Part shown: positions 23,016 to 33,134 of the stretch, in pieces
Position numbering within the stretch: position 1 is the first letter of the stretch
How the letters are laid out: each line of letters opens with the position of its first letter
DNA from: Cantharellus purpuraceus
Lineage: Eukaryota; Basidiomycota; Agaricomycetes; Cantharellales; Hydnaceae
DNA length: 64,000 bases
Direction: 5' to 3'
Assembly (NCBI GenBank): GCA_025174535.1
Contig: JALBUN010000034.1
Coordinates: forward strand, 1,076,001 to 1,140,000
The notes under the pieces: model-generated
The model's input: only the letters and a program-made list of their open reading frames with translations
Databases searched by the model: none
Told to the model about the DNA's origin: nothing
Program-made: the position numbers and the translations under genes

Positions 23016-26000
23016 TCATTCAGGAGAGTACTGATGAGAGGCAGGCGTCTCAGAGGTGTCCCAACGAAAATCAAGGTCTGCGGCAGGTGGAGTTCCATGC
23101 TGTACAGACACCTCGGGCGGAATGCTGTCAATCACAGCAGTGCCCGACAGCGTCTGCGTGTCGCCACCAAGGTAGTTCGCCATCTCAGATGAGGGTCCCA
23201 TGGTCACAGTCTGCGGGGGAAGGGGTTGAGGCTCCATCTCTAACAATGAAAATGGAGGCAAAACCCATTGCGTTGGATCCCATATCAACTGTGCGGTATC
23301 GTCCAAGAGTGTTGGGTCAATGGATACAGGTGCTTCACCTCCATCCTGTGTACCAGATGGATATCCAGCGGTATCCAACGGCTCCTCTAATAGCTCCTCG
23401 AACGACTCCTCGAACAGCTCTTCCTCGAACGACTCCTCAAACAGCTCCTCCTCGAACGATTCCTCAAACAGCTCCTGCATAGGCTCGTACGCAGGATGGT
23501 GCAACGCATCTTGAGGGCTCTGATCTTCTTGTACAGACTGTGCGGGAGAAGCGTAATCTGTGGACTCCTCAGAGGTCAAAGAGTAGTTGAAGTCAGGCAC
23601 TGCGAGGGACGTGGAACCGGTGTACTCCTCAGAGGTCGCAGGCACTGTGAGTGACGTGTAACCGGTAATGTCCTCAGACAAAAAGGAGCTAACTCCAGCC
23701 TCTACGGGAGATATGTAGACACCCGACTCCTCGGAGGTAAAAGAGTAGCTGGCTTCAGGTACTGCAAGAGACATGCGGCCAACCGACTCTTCGGAGGTAA
23801 AAGAGGAGCCAACTCCAGCCTCTACAGAAGACATGTAGCTACCTGACTCCTCGGAAGGAGAGGTGCTGACTTCGGGCACCAAAGACGTGTAGTGACCAGT
23901 CAACTCTTCCGATGTAGCGCCATCACCTACGGGAGACATGTAGCTATTTGACCCCTCCGAGGTAGAGGTGCTAACTCCAGTCCCTACGGAGAACATGAAG
24001 CCAGCCGACTCTTCAGTGGTAAGAGAGGTGCCAACTCCAACCTCTAAGGGGAATATGTAGTCACCGGATTCTTCGTAGGTAACAGAGGTGCTAACGGCAG
24101 CACCTACGGGAGAGACGGAACCATCCAACTGCTCAGAGGTAAAAGAGGTGCTAACGGCAGCACCTACGGGAGACATGGAACCACCCGACTGCTCAGAGGT
24201 AAAAGAGGTGCTGACGACAGCACCTACGGGAGACATTTGACCACCCGACTCGGAGGTAAAATAGGTGCTAGCTCCAGGCTCTGCGTGCGAGATGTAACTA
24301 CCCGACTCCTCCGGGGTAAAAGAGCCAGTTGCAAGCTCCGCGGACGACATGTAACCAACCGACTCGACCGAGGTAAAAGAGGTGCTAGTGCTAGGCTCTG
24401 CGGACGACAGGTAAGGCATCGAGCTTGCTGTTGCAAGCGACGATCCAGGACCAAGGAAATCAACTGTCATGCCTTGCGAGTGGAACACCTGGCCTTCCAT
24501 GAGCGCGGTTACATCCAACTCGGGATCAAGCTGCATCTGGGGCATCGTGCATGATGATTGCGAAGGATACAGATCCGGTTGAGGGAGCATAGTTTCATCT
24601 GAGTACCCTGTAGTCCCCACAAGGCTTTCAGACGAAGCAAACAGGTTGTACGATGCCGATGCCGAAGACGAGAAAACGTTGCCACCAACTCCTCCAGTAT
24701 AATTTTTGGCGAGACCCACATCCTGTGTCTCAAAGACTGTATCCTCGTTGGTTTCAGCACCTTGATCGTAAGTTTTAGCAACCGCGGCTTCGTCTGTCCT
24801 GGAGACTTCCCCTTCTTGCGGCTGCACCATAGGGACCGATGTTCTAACGAGGCTCTTTCCACCGTTCACAAAGGTGCGCTCGGGGTTTGGCTTACACTGA
24901 GATAACTTCATCCTATAAAAGTAGGCTGTATGAATAAAGATACGGCGAATAGGCAGAAGAAAACTAACCTTCTTCTGCTAGCAGCGTTCTCCAGTGCAGA
25001 ACGTAAGTGGATGGTCGAGTCGGTCCTCGTTTGCTCCGTCTTTTCACACATGCGTCTTTCATCGAAGAGCCATTCACGTCTTTGCTTAGTCATACGCCCC
25101 CCCGGGTTGGGGGCAAGTGGTGACGAGGGACGAAAGTGGAAGAGCAATGTCCTGGGGTAGATGGCATAGTACACTTGCGGAGTCACGAGACTCTCTCTAT
25201 GAAACGCAGTGCGGGCATCATCTATCTCAGTTTGCGGGCATCGGGTAATATCAAATAAGGGCACTGGTATGCTCCTTATACCCAGCGGTACACCCGTCAC
25301 GACACCATTCGCCGATGGGAATAGCGGGGCAGGAGACAACCTGGCTGTGTCTGGCGATGATATGCATTGGTCGGATGGCGGGGCTCTAGATTCCAATGAT
25401 GAAGACGATGGTATCTCGCAGACCTCCGCCTTCTGTAGATTGTCAACGGCGGTTTGTACGCAACATCCAACAGAAACACCGCGAGCATCTGGCTGCTCAG
25501 ATTCTGCCTCTTCACCGGATGCATCAAGACGTTGCTTGTCCACACACAACACAGGTTGGACTAGCTCAACCTCTACCACCACCGGGTGGGTTTCCGCAGA
25601 TACCCCACTTGGCAGCTGCTCGACTAATGCGTCACCCGGAACGGGTATGCAAGCCTTCTTCGAGGTCTCGGTAGCGGATATAGAGTTGAGCTTTTCTTCA
25701 GCAATCTGATGCTCAAGAGAGACGTCACCAACTTCAAGGGTTGCAATAGGCGGCACCTGGATTGTCTCGGTCGAGGTTTGGGGGGGTGGACTGCGTGTCG
25801 GGCTGCGTCTTCTCCTTGTGGACGCTGGGCGCGGTACATTTTGATGGCGGGGAGAGGAGGTGCTAGCACTTGAGACATCCTCTAGCTTCGTTCTCTTGGA
25901 GCTATGGCTTTTCAATGTCCCTGAAGTATCATCCGTGGCCTTTTCTTCATCGTCCTCATCTTCATCGAATGTGGGCCTTTTGCGTTTATTCTGGGAGGAT

Positions 26001-26578
26001 GTGGATGTGGATGCGGACGCGGACGCAAGGGTCGGGGAAGCTGGTTAAGGGGAAGCCAGAAATTAGATTAATCTCCAATCGGAAATGATGCTATCGACCT
26101 ACCATCGATATATGTCACTAGATAATCACGCAGATGGTATGATTGACACTTAGCCAAGAAGTAGGGAATGGAAGCAATGATGCACGTACCGCCTTGCTCA
26201 GTGGCGTGCCTCTCTAGATGACGACATGGGTCTGAGAAGTACGCATTATCTTTATCGTCATCGGAAAGACTAGTTGAACGTGACGTAGAGGGGGTTGGTT
26301 CTATTCAAAGATGTGAGACACGCGCTTGGTGGCATCGCGTGGCGAGAGACAAAAATCTCACCAGAGCGACCCACTTGAGGAGGTGCAGGAGAGCGCGACT
26401 TGGCCGTATGTCTGGGACTTCTCCTGACAGGCTGCGGGCTCAATTTTGACTTTTTCCGATCGCGTGGATCAGCTGCCGGAGATGATGCTATCTCCTCATC
26501 TAGAAGACGCTTGCGGGAGCGTGTAACCACTCCAGTAGAAGCATCTTGTGAAGACGTAGGAAGAGTTGTTGAAGACAT
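23016..26578 (-). CDS. Large nuclear-type unknown protein with 20-residue repeats
   Basis: Four exons (26578-26362, 26300-26103, 26040-24969, 24912-23016) joined in phase over 56-62-nt introns give 1127 residues. The N-terminus has basic, nuclear-signal-like clusters (TRSRKRLLDEE, RDRKKSKLSPQPVRRSPR). A short CxxH/HxxC-rich stretch follows (DPCRHLERHATEQGG..CQSYHLRDYL). The middle is charged and Ser/Pro-rich (KRKRPTFDEDEDDEEK). Around residues 465-510 there is a basic segment (KQRREWLFDERRMCEK). From about 660 to 950 come tandem repeats of about 20 residues (pattern SGGSMSPVGAAVSTSFTSEQ), then acidic repeats (FEESFEEEL, about 975-1005). No catalytic domain is seen. The function is unknown; a transcriptional or chromatin role would be a guess. 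The start is uncertain, since an overlapping upstream frame exists. Confidence 0.68.
24056..24236. repeat. 60-bp tandem coding repeats
   Basis: Three nearly identical 60-bp units encode the best-preserved copies of the 20-residue protein repeat. More diverged units extend over about 23550-24420. The units share GCAGCACCTACGGGAGA on the plus strand. Confidence 0.75.
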
Positions 26579-28208
26579 TGTTTGAGAGGGTTGAGAGATT
26601 TTGCGGGAGATGGTGAGGGCGTAGAGTAGGGGGCGCCCGGTGAAAAAGTGTGCGAAAAAGCTTTCTTATTGTTATCATCTTCAAAGTCCGGGGAACTCCG
26701 ACCGAAATTGTAGGCTGGCCAACCAGAGGAAAGCATGGTGTATACTCTTACTGAGGCTCTGGGAGGGCGAGGGAGAGAGCTGAAGCAAATCGTAAGTCGA
26801 CCCCTCATCTGTCTCTTATATATCCACGGCCAGTCAGGAATCGGTTACCCTCAGATCGCGCCGCATTGTAGCCGATGTCCCTGGATCTTCAGACATATTC
26901 TAACGGCTGAATTGCTTAGCACCCATTTGGCTCCCCCTTTCCTTCTGTGGTACATAATTAATTGTCGACGCCGTGTGATGCATTTTTCCGTGGACATGAG
27001 ACTCACTTACGTGCTTCTTATCATTATAGGCAGTGCCACGCCCTTTGGTTCTCCTATTCTTCAACCCCCCCGTAAGGAACTTGACAGGCGCTACCATTTG
27101 ATATCAAAGAGTTTGATTTTAGCTTGCCTCATTCTCTAAATTTACCATCCCGTTGCACATGATGAAGGGCACGGCCCCGGCGAGCAAGTTCCAACCGACG
27201 GGGCCTTTTGTACGTGGCTCGCCAGTGCCCCTTACGCCGAAAGTCTATGCTGCACGTAATTGCTCCAAAGGCCTCATCCAGTTGCCACTTCCAACCCCAT
27301 TCGACGCTCACGGTGGCGTAAGAATGTACGTTGACTTGGCATATAGATTCATAGCCGCGGAGCACTGGATGTTTGCGACGGTCGACCTCATGGCTTCACT
27401 TCAAGACGGCTATGCATGAAGTACTGCCTATAATAGGATAACCACCCGAGGCACCTAATCATTTCTCAAGTTGAGTTATCGTCTCAACAATAATACATGA
27501 AGAGCATTCACCACACCTCCAGATAGCGCTAGTATCGGGCTCTAGTATCGGGCTCTTGTTGCCGTGAGGGATCCATCCCCAAGCAACGGGGGGTCCAACT
27601 GACGTGGAATTCTGATATTAGTGTCTCCCCTATCTTATATACCCAGCTCAGGTCAAAATAAGCTTATATTGATTGGACATCACCGCTGGCAGGACATTTA
27701 TATGATGTGATAGACGTGGGACGAGTTCGCATCGAAATTCCCCGCGTGTTTCCACCGTGCATGACGGCAGAGGTACATGTCCAGTGAGTGTATGCACATG
27801 ATATAGCGTTGTTGGTCCGCGGCGTTAAGCTACGGATCTACGTGCGAGCCATCTTTCGCAAACTGGCACAAATGGCATTGCAAAGTTGAGGGGCATAATA
27901 GCAAGCTTCCTCAGCTTCCATCATATCGCAACTTCCCGACGAAGCGAATCATAATCAGCAGATACATTGCGCGAAGCGTAACCGCAAAATAATAGCCTCT
28001 CTATTATCCGGTGAGGAGCTATCCGTACGCCTCACAAACCTTGTGCATTTCATGGAATCAAACCCATGTTCTCAGGAATATCCTCACCAATGTCAAGGTG
28101 TGCATTTATGCTGCCTTTTCCGTACAGAAAAAAACGTAGCAACACGCTGATACATAAGAAAAATACTTCAGCGCCATCGTATGCCTGGTATTTAAAACAG
28201 TATGCGTA
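26579..28208. other. Intergenic region with weak candidates only
   Basis: A minus-strand frame from 26736 to 26500 (MLSSGWPAYNFGRSSPDFEDD...) overlaps the start of the 1127-residue gene in another frame, and might be an upstream ORF or a mis-modelled first exon. A plus-strand frame at 27159-27419 (MMKGTAPASKFQPTG...) has protein-like composition but no known family. TAGTATCGGGCTC is duplicated in tandem near 27530. Confidence 0.35.
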
Positions 28209-29142
28209 CTATTGCTGCCATTCACCGGCAATGACTTGATATATGCGCACTGGATTCTTGTCACCATCAGTTGCTGTCGAAGGGACAACTTCGAGCATCC
28301 TAACCGATACTTATAAGCAATACCGCAACAGATCGGAAGAATAATCCTTACTTTCTTGCTATGGCAGACACCACATCCCAGACACATACACCATCCCTAT
28401 TGCGGACACGAACTATGTGCTCTCCAATGTCCAGATCCAATTCATTGACCGCAGGAATTGTTGCCAAAGCACATGATGCTGGGAAATGATGCGCTAGCTT
28501 TGTAACCATCTCCTTGCTGCCATGTGGGGCTGGCAGGGCAATGGATTCAAGCAGATCATCTTCAGGTTCGCGTTTTTGGAAGAGTCGTTTAAACTTTCCT
28601 GGCTTGGGCACGGGAGAGTATGGAATTGAAGCAGCATAAAGGTCCTCTAAGTCCCCAGTCAACCCTTCAAATACGGGAGTGAGTTGAAGTTCAATATTGT
28701 CTGCGTATACGCATTGGCAGTCGAATACAAGGTTGCTCAGTGGTGCTAATGAACGGCCGTCCCGATCTACACATGGTGATTAGGTCGGACGTCTGGAAGT
28801 ATAATGAATTTTCCTACCCCTTGACAAGCTGACTTCAGAACAGTCAGGGAGTCTGCAGACTCTGCCGTGAGCCACAGCTGTCGCACACACTCGCCGCCAT
28901 GACACGTCTCCAAATGCAAGGTCAAGGGGCTTCCCTAAACCAGACGAAATAGAAATTCTCCGCCACAGGGGCTCGTCGTATAAGGCATGTATACGTCTAC
29001 ATGTTATAGAGAATGCGAGATGGCACGTGAGGTCCTGAAAGAATGTGAGCTGGTAGAGCAGCAGCTCGTGCGGTAGACTGGTGAGTAGACATGGGAGTTG
29101 GATGGTGTTGTAGCTGGGTAGGACGAGCGAGAAACACTGCAT
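28209..29142 (-). CDS. F-box-like protein
   Basis: Three exons (29142-28818, 28766-28352, 28299-28209) give 276 residues; introns are 51 and 52 nt. Residues about 18-70 (LLTSLPHELLLYQLTFFQDLTCHLAFSITCRRIHALYDEPLWRRISI) resemble an F-box: Leu-Pro opening, LL..L..., then CRR and a Trp. The C-terminal 200 residues (LSNLVFDCQCVYADNIELQL..., ALATIPAVNELDLDIGEHIV) match no repeat class I recognise. Family knowledge: F-box proteins recruit substrates to SCF ubiquitin ligases. Agaricomycetes carry many of them and most are uncharacterised. The target is unknown. Confidence 0.6.
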
Positions 29143-30281
29143 AGAGGAGAATGGGAGGCGTCTGATCCCCTACGGTGGGCTTATAAGGCCGGGTTGACCC
29201 ATGCTGTTGCTATCGGCGTTCGAGCCTTCCGTCTCACCTTCATACCCCTGTTGAACTCTCCATCACTGCTGGTAACCGGTGTTGACCACAGTTGAAATCG
29301 TTAGATTACATCCAGGACAGGGAAAGAAGTTGAAAGGCGCTCCGAGTCCGAGGCACTTGAGAGAAGGAGAAATGAGCTCAAGCGCCTCCGCTGACAGCCG
29401 CGCTAGTACGTGCATGCTCAGCTCAGAATCGCGTTTTCGTCTGGTCCGGGTGACAGACCGACCAGCTTGAAGAGACGGGTGCAATTGGATAGAACCATAG
29501 CATGATAGAGAACCTCCGATGAACAGTGTTAGCGGTCTGACGCGCCATATGCCGTGTAGGGAGGTCAACGTAAAAATGGAAAACGGCTCTTCGAAACATT
29601 CAGACCTTTGACCAAATATTTAGTAAGAAGTATATCCTGAACAAGAAGCAGATAGGTTTAATTGTGTCTAGCGAACACACTTATCATTGGAAACATTCCA
29701 ACACCAGATTTTTGTGTCTAAATTTCCAGGGGGAGCTGTACCAGGCCAATCTTACTCAACTTCAAGCCAATTCTTCTCATGATCATAGATTTCATAGATT
29801 TCATAGATTTCATAGGGCGTACCCGGTGTCACGCGTGACAGGCTCGGATAGGCAGTACTGTGCCGACTACACCACGCCAAACATTCGTATGAATCTGATG
29901 AACTTCCTGTTCCAACCTCGTAAGTGACTAGTGATTGCTTGATGCGTGTTTTCCAGACAGACAGAAGATGTACTATTGCATATAATAATTCATGCTAATG
30001 TCGACTCTCCATTCACTAATTTCTGAAGGCAACGAGTCCCCCACCGGCACTGCGTAGTTGTGAGGCTGGAGACAAGGCGGATGTGCTTCATATTGTCAAT
30101 ATATAACGATAACGGTAACCCACGATCACTTGATGGAAAATCACAGGTAATGAAACTTCCCCTAATCCTCTGCGAGCATAGAGGTTCCAAATCTGGATCT
30201 GTCAGACCACTCCGAATAGATTCTGAGCGCAAGAACTTGCTGAGCAGTATGCTTGACTTCGGCCTTGGCGAGACTCTCCAA
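29143..30281. other. Intergenic region, no gene
   Basis: Short frames only. 29791-29827 holds a simple repeat of ATTTCATAG (period 10, about four copies). The frames that run on toward 30473 on the plus strand are antisense to the last exon of the reductase gene. Confidence 0.45.
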
Positions 30282-31483
30282 TTAGAGCAGGAAAGGTATG
30301 ACCGCCTTCCGTTCACGCGGATAACTCGTGAAAGTTTTGAGATACCACTTGTGGCCGTTCCAGGCACGTGGAAACATAAGAAAAACTTCCGACAGTACGA
30401 ACAGCCACGGTGGGGTCAAACTCTGAATGAATTCCATGTTCGAGATAGCACCTACAACATGTTAGAACAATGAGAGGGGCATCAACAGACAACCATTCTT
30501 ACCCAAGGCCAGACGCCCAGCAGCAAAAGGAAATACCACATGCGATGTCGGGAGTTGTGCTGTGAGTGCTGACGCGGAGATGGCGAATCCAAGCCACTCA
30601 ATCCATTCCGAGAAATAGTTCGGGAACGATATCAATGCATACAATCCGCCATAAGGAATCGCATAATGCGGCCTTGCGTTTCCGGACCCTTCTTGCACGT
30701 TTTTGCTTGACCCAGCCAGCGTTTGCGATACTGTGGACTTGGGTTCACGACGGATGTTGAGTAAGATTTCGTCATGCCAGATATTGCTAGCCAGACCAAC
30801 TGCCCACATCCCGATACCCGCCCCAAACTGCCAATTGGCAACCACAGCCTGGTTTCCTCTGAATAAGAAGCCCCCTATTCCAGGTCTTCCTGTGGGTGTG
30901 GCCAAAGCAGACAGGAACGCTCCCATAAGAGATCCATTGACAACGTTGAAGAAAACGGCAGAGATAGGCACAGCAATATGAGACTTTGAGCGAGCCGGTG
31001 TACGAAGAGGAGAGATCAATGCACGGTTGGCATAATGGCCCAGAAAGAGGAGAGCGAGAACAGTGGGCGGATTGGGCGCGGAAAAACGGATTCCAGCAAG
31101 CGACGTCTCCAAGTATATAGGAGGCGGTGAAAGAGGGAATCGCTTTAGGGAAGATAAAGGTCGAGTCAAGGGGGACGAAAGAAAGGCTGTAAGGAAGCAT
31201 ATTGGAGAAACAATCTCCATAACAATCCATGACTTTATTCCTTCGTGAGAGCGTATGAGCACCAAAACCTTTGAAAGACGAATACCCACATACCGTCGAC
31301 GAGTAAACGTGACGATCTTGATGGACTGAAGCGTCCAAATGGTGCATCAACGAAAAAATACGGCGCAAAAAACAGAGCAGGGCCGATCAAATAATATTTA
31401 CATGCCACTAGGTTCCAAGTGAGAAAACCGCTGTGCAAGCGAGGGAAAGACCTGCCATTATACCATTCTAGCAATGCAGACAT
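30282..31483 (-). CDS. Steroid 5-alpha-reductase (SRD5A)-like membrane enzyme
   Basis: Three exons (31483-31294, 31240-30503, 30451-30282) give 365 residues; introns are 53 and 51 nt. The N-terminal FFVDAPFGRFSPS and DGIKSWIVMEIVSP, the central NIWHDEILLNIRR and YAIPYGGLYALISFPNYFSEWIEWLGFA, and the C-terminal HKWYLKTFTSYPRERKAVIPFLL are hallmarks of the 3-oxo-5-alpha-steroid 4-dehydrogenase family. Several hydrophobic spans fit an ER membrane enzyme. Family knowledge: members reduce a conjugated double bond with NADPH; the fungal substrate may be a sterol or polyprenol-like lipid. The last exon is essential, because without it the HxWYL..YP signature is missing. It lies head-to-head with FCF1, 99 bp between start codons. 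Confidence 0.87.
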
Positions 31484-31582
31484 ACTGTATGTTCAAGGCT
31501 GTATAGAGTAAGCAGCAGGATTTTGCTCAGGTTAGATAAGCTTTCGCTAGGCAGTGAGTAGCTAACCCGCAAAACCACTTCC
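31484..31582. promoter_or_regulatory. Short bidirectional promoter, SRD5A-like / FCF1
   Basis: Only 99 bp separate the two divergent start codons, so both promoters and 5'-UTRs must overlap here. No clear TATA box is seen. Confidence 0.5.
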
Positions 31583-32575
31583 ATGGCAGGTTGCTCATCA
31601 CATTTGCCATTCTTCCGCTCTAACAATTTTATACCACAGGGAAAGGCAAAAAAGACTAGAAAATTCGCAGCTGTTAAAAGATTGCTCAACCCCAACGATG
31701 CCAGACTGTATGTTACTTTCAACTATCTTTGACAGTGTCAATGTTTATCCCTTCAACAGCAAAGAGAACCAGGTGAAGGAGAAGAAAAGATTAGAGGAGG
31801 CAAAATCAAAGGCTGTTCGTCGAGTGTGAGTTTTGCAGACATTTGTAATGGTCATCCAGTCACTCACGTCGAGCACTTGTTATGGTCTATGCTCTGGGCT
31901 ATTTTAGACCTCAAATGGCCTCTTCTCTTTTCTTATCTCACAACACAGCACTAGCTCCACCCTATCGAGTGCTCATTGATACCAACTTTATCAACTTCAG
32001 TCTCCAGAACAAGATTGAACTTGTCGCTGGGATGATGGACTGTCTTTTCGCAAAATGTGGGTGTTCCTATCCACTGTTTCTCATATACAATTTTATTTGA
32101 CTTACTCGCACTAATTGCCGTTGTTTCACTTTTGTTCGTTCATGGATAGGTATCCCATGTGTCACAGATTGTGTTATGGCAGAGCTAGAGAAATTGGGCC
32201 ACCGATATCGCATCGCGCTCCGGTGTGTCACACCACCCCCTTTTCCCCTCCAATGCTGTTTCCAGTGCTTACTTGACCTCTTTAGCGTTGCTCGCGATCC
32301 ACGATTCGAGCGTCTTCCATGCACACACCAGGGCACCTATGCCGATGACTGTCTCGTGCAGCGTGTCACTGCTCACAAGTGTTATATTGTCGCTACGTGC
32401 GATCGTGAGTTACGCAGACGAATACGCAAAGTGAGTCAAGACACTTGTGAATGCGGCAGAGCAGAGCACTCTTTGAACGGGGTGTTTTGAACAGGTTCCT
32501 GGGGTGCCATTAATGTATATTGTTCGTCGCCGCTATGCTGTAGAGCGATTGCCGGATCAAGGAGCACCAAGTTGA
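31583..32575 (+). CDS. FCF1: Fcf1, PIN-domain rRNA-processing nuclease of the SSU processome
   Basis: Seven exons (31583-31585, 31640-31707, 31760-31825, 31908-32056, 32150-32222, 32286-32430, 32495-32575) give 194 residues, near yeast Fcf1 (189). Exon 2 opens GKAKKTRKFAAVKRLLNPND, the family N-terminus. The PIN core follows: YRVLIDTNFINFSLQNK, CIPCVTDCVMAELEKLG, TYADDCLVQRV, YIVATCDRELRRRIRKVPGVP. The first exon would be just the ATG: the only ATG placing GKAKK directly after Met needs an intron 31586-31639 that begins GCAGGT, a GC-AG intron. Other introns are GT-AG. Family knowledge: Fcf1/Utp24 is nucleolar and cuts pre-rRNA at sites A1 and A2. Confidence 0.9.
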
Positions 32576-33134
32576 TATGCTGGGTGGATTAAAATTACTT
32601 ATTCTGACATTGCACCGAACTGTCTTGCTCATCAGATATAAGTGTAAAACTCCTTCAGCATGTATGTGGTAATATACCTGGGCAAGCAAGGACTGCATAT
32701 TGAGTTGAACCATAGCAACCCGAGTCGAGATGCTATGCTACCACCTCGAGGGTACACAATCAGCAGATGAATTTGAGTTCTAACTTCAAAAGGTGCTCCG
32801 GTCAAAAGGGATGGCGTATAGTTACATAGCTAAGACACAAATCAGTCTATGCGTCGAATTGGCGGCTTTGCCGTTGACAGGCATGTGACAGGCGTCCCAT
32901 TTTTCAAGGGGCAAGGTTCTACTCCAGGTAGCATTGACCTATGCCATTGCAGAGGTCGCTGCCTACAAGGGCTGATTAGACTATATAATTGAGCAAGGGG
33001 CTGATGCTGATGGCTCGCGACACAATGGGGCCTGGACACAGGTGGGCGATTGTTGTCAGGCGGTCTGCGTCTTCCTTTCCCCGCTTCCATATTCACCTCT
33101 TCCCGCTCTTTCTATATCCCTTTTCCCGTATACC
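32576..33134. other. Intergenic region, no gene
   Basis: Promoter side of the CSC1-like gene, pyrimidine-rich just before 33135. No gene seen. Confidence 0.45.

Noticed and set aside
29791..29827. ATTTCATAG repeats as a possible regulatory array or CRISPR-like repeat
   Set aside because: The period is 10 bp without spacers; a simple sequence repeat.
30060..30473. Plus-strand frame of about 138 codons
   Set aside because: It is antisense to the last exon of the SRD5A-like gene, whose minus-strand reading gives the conserved HKWYL..YPRERK..IPFLL end.
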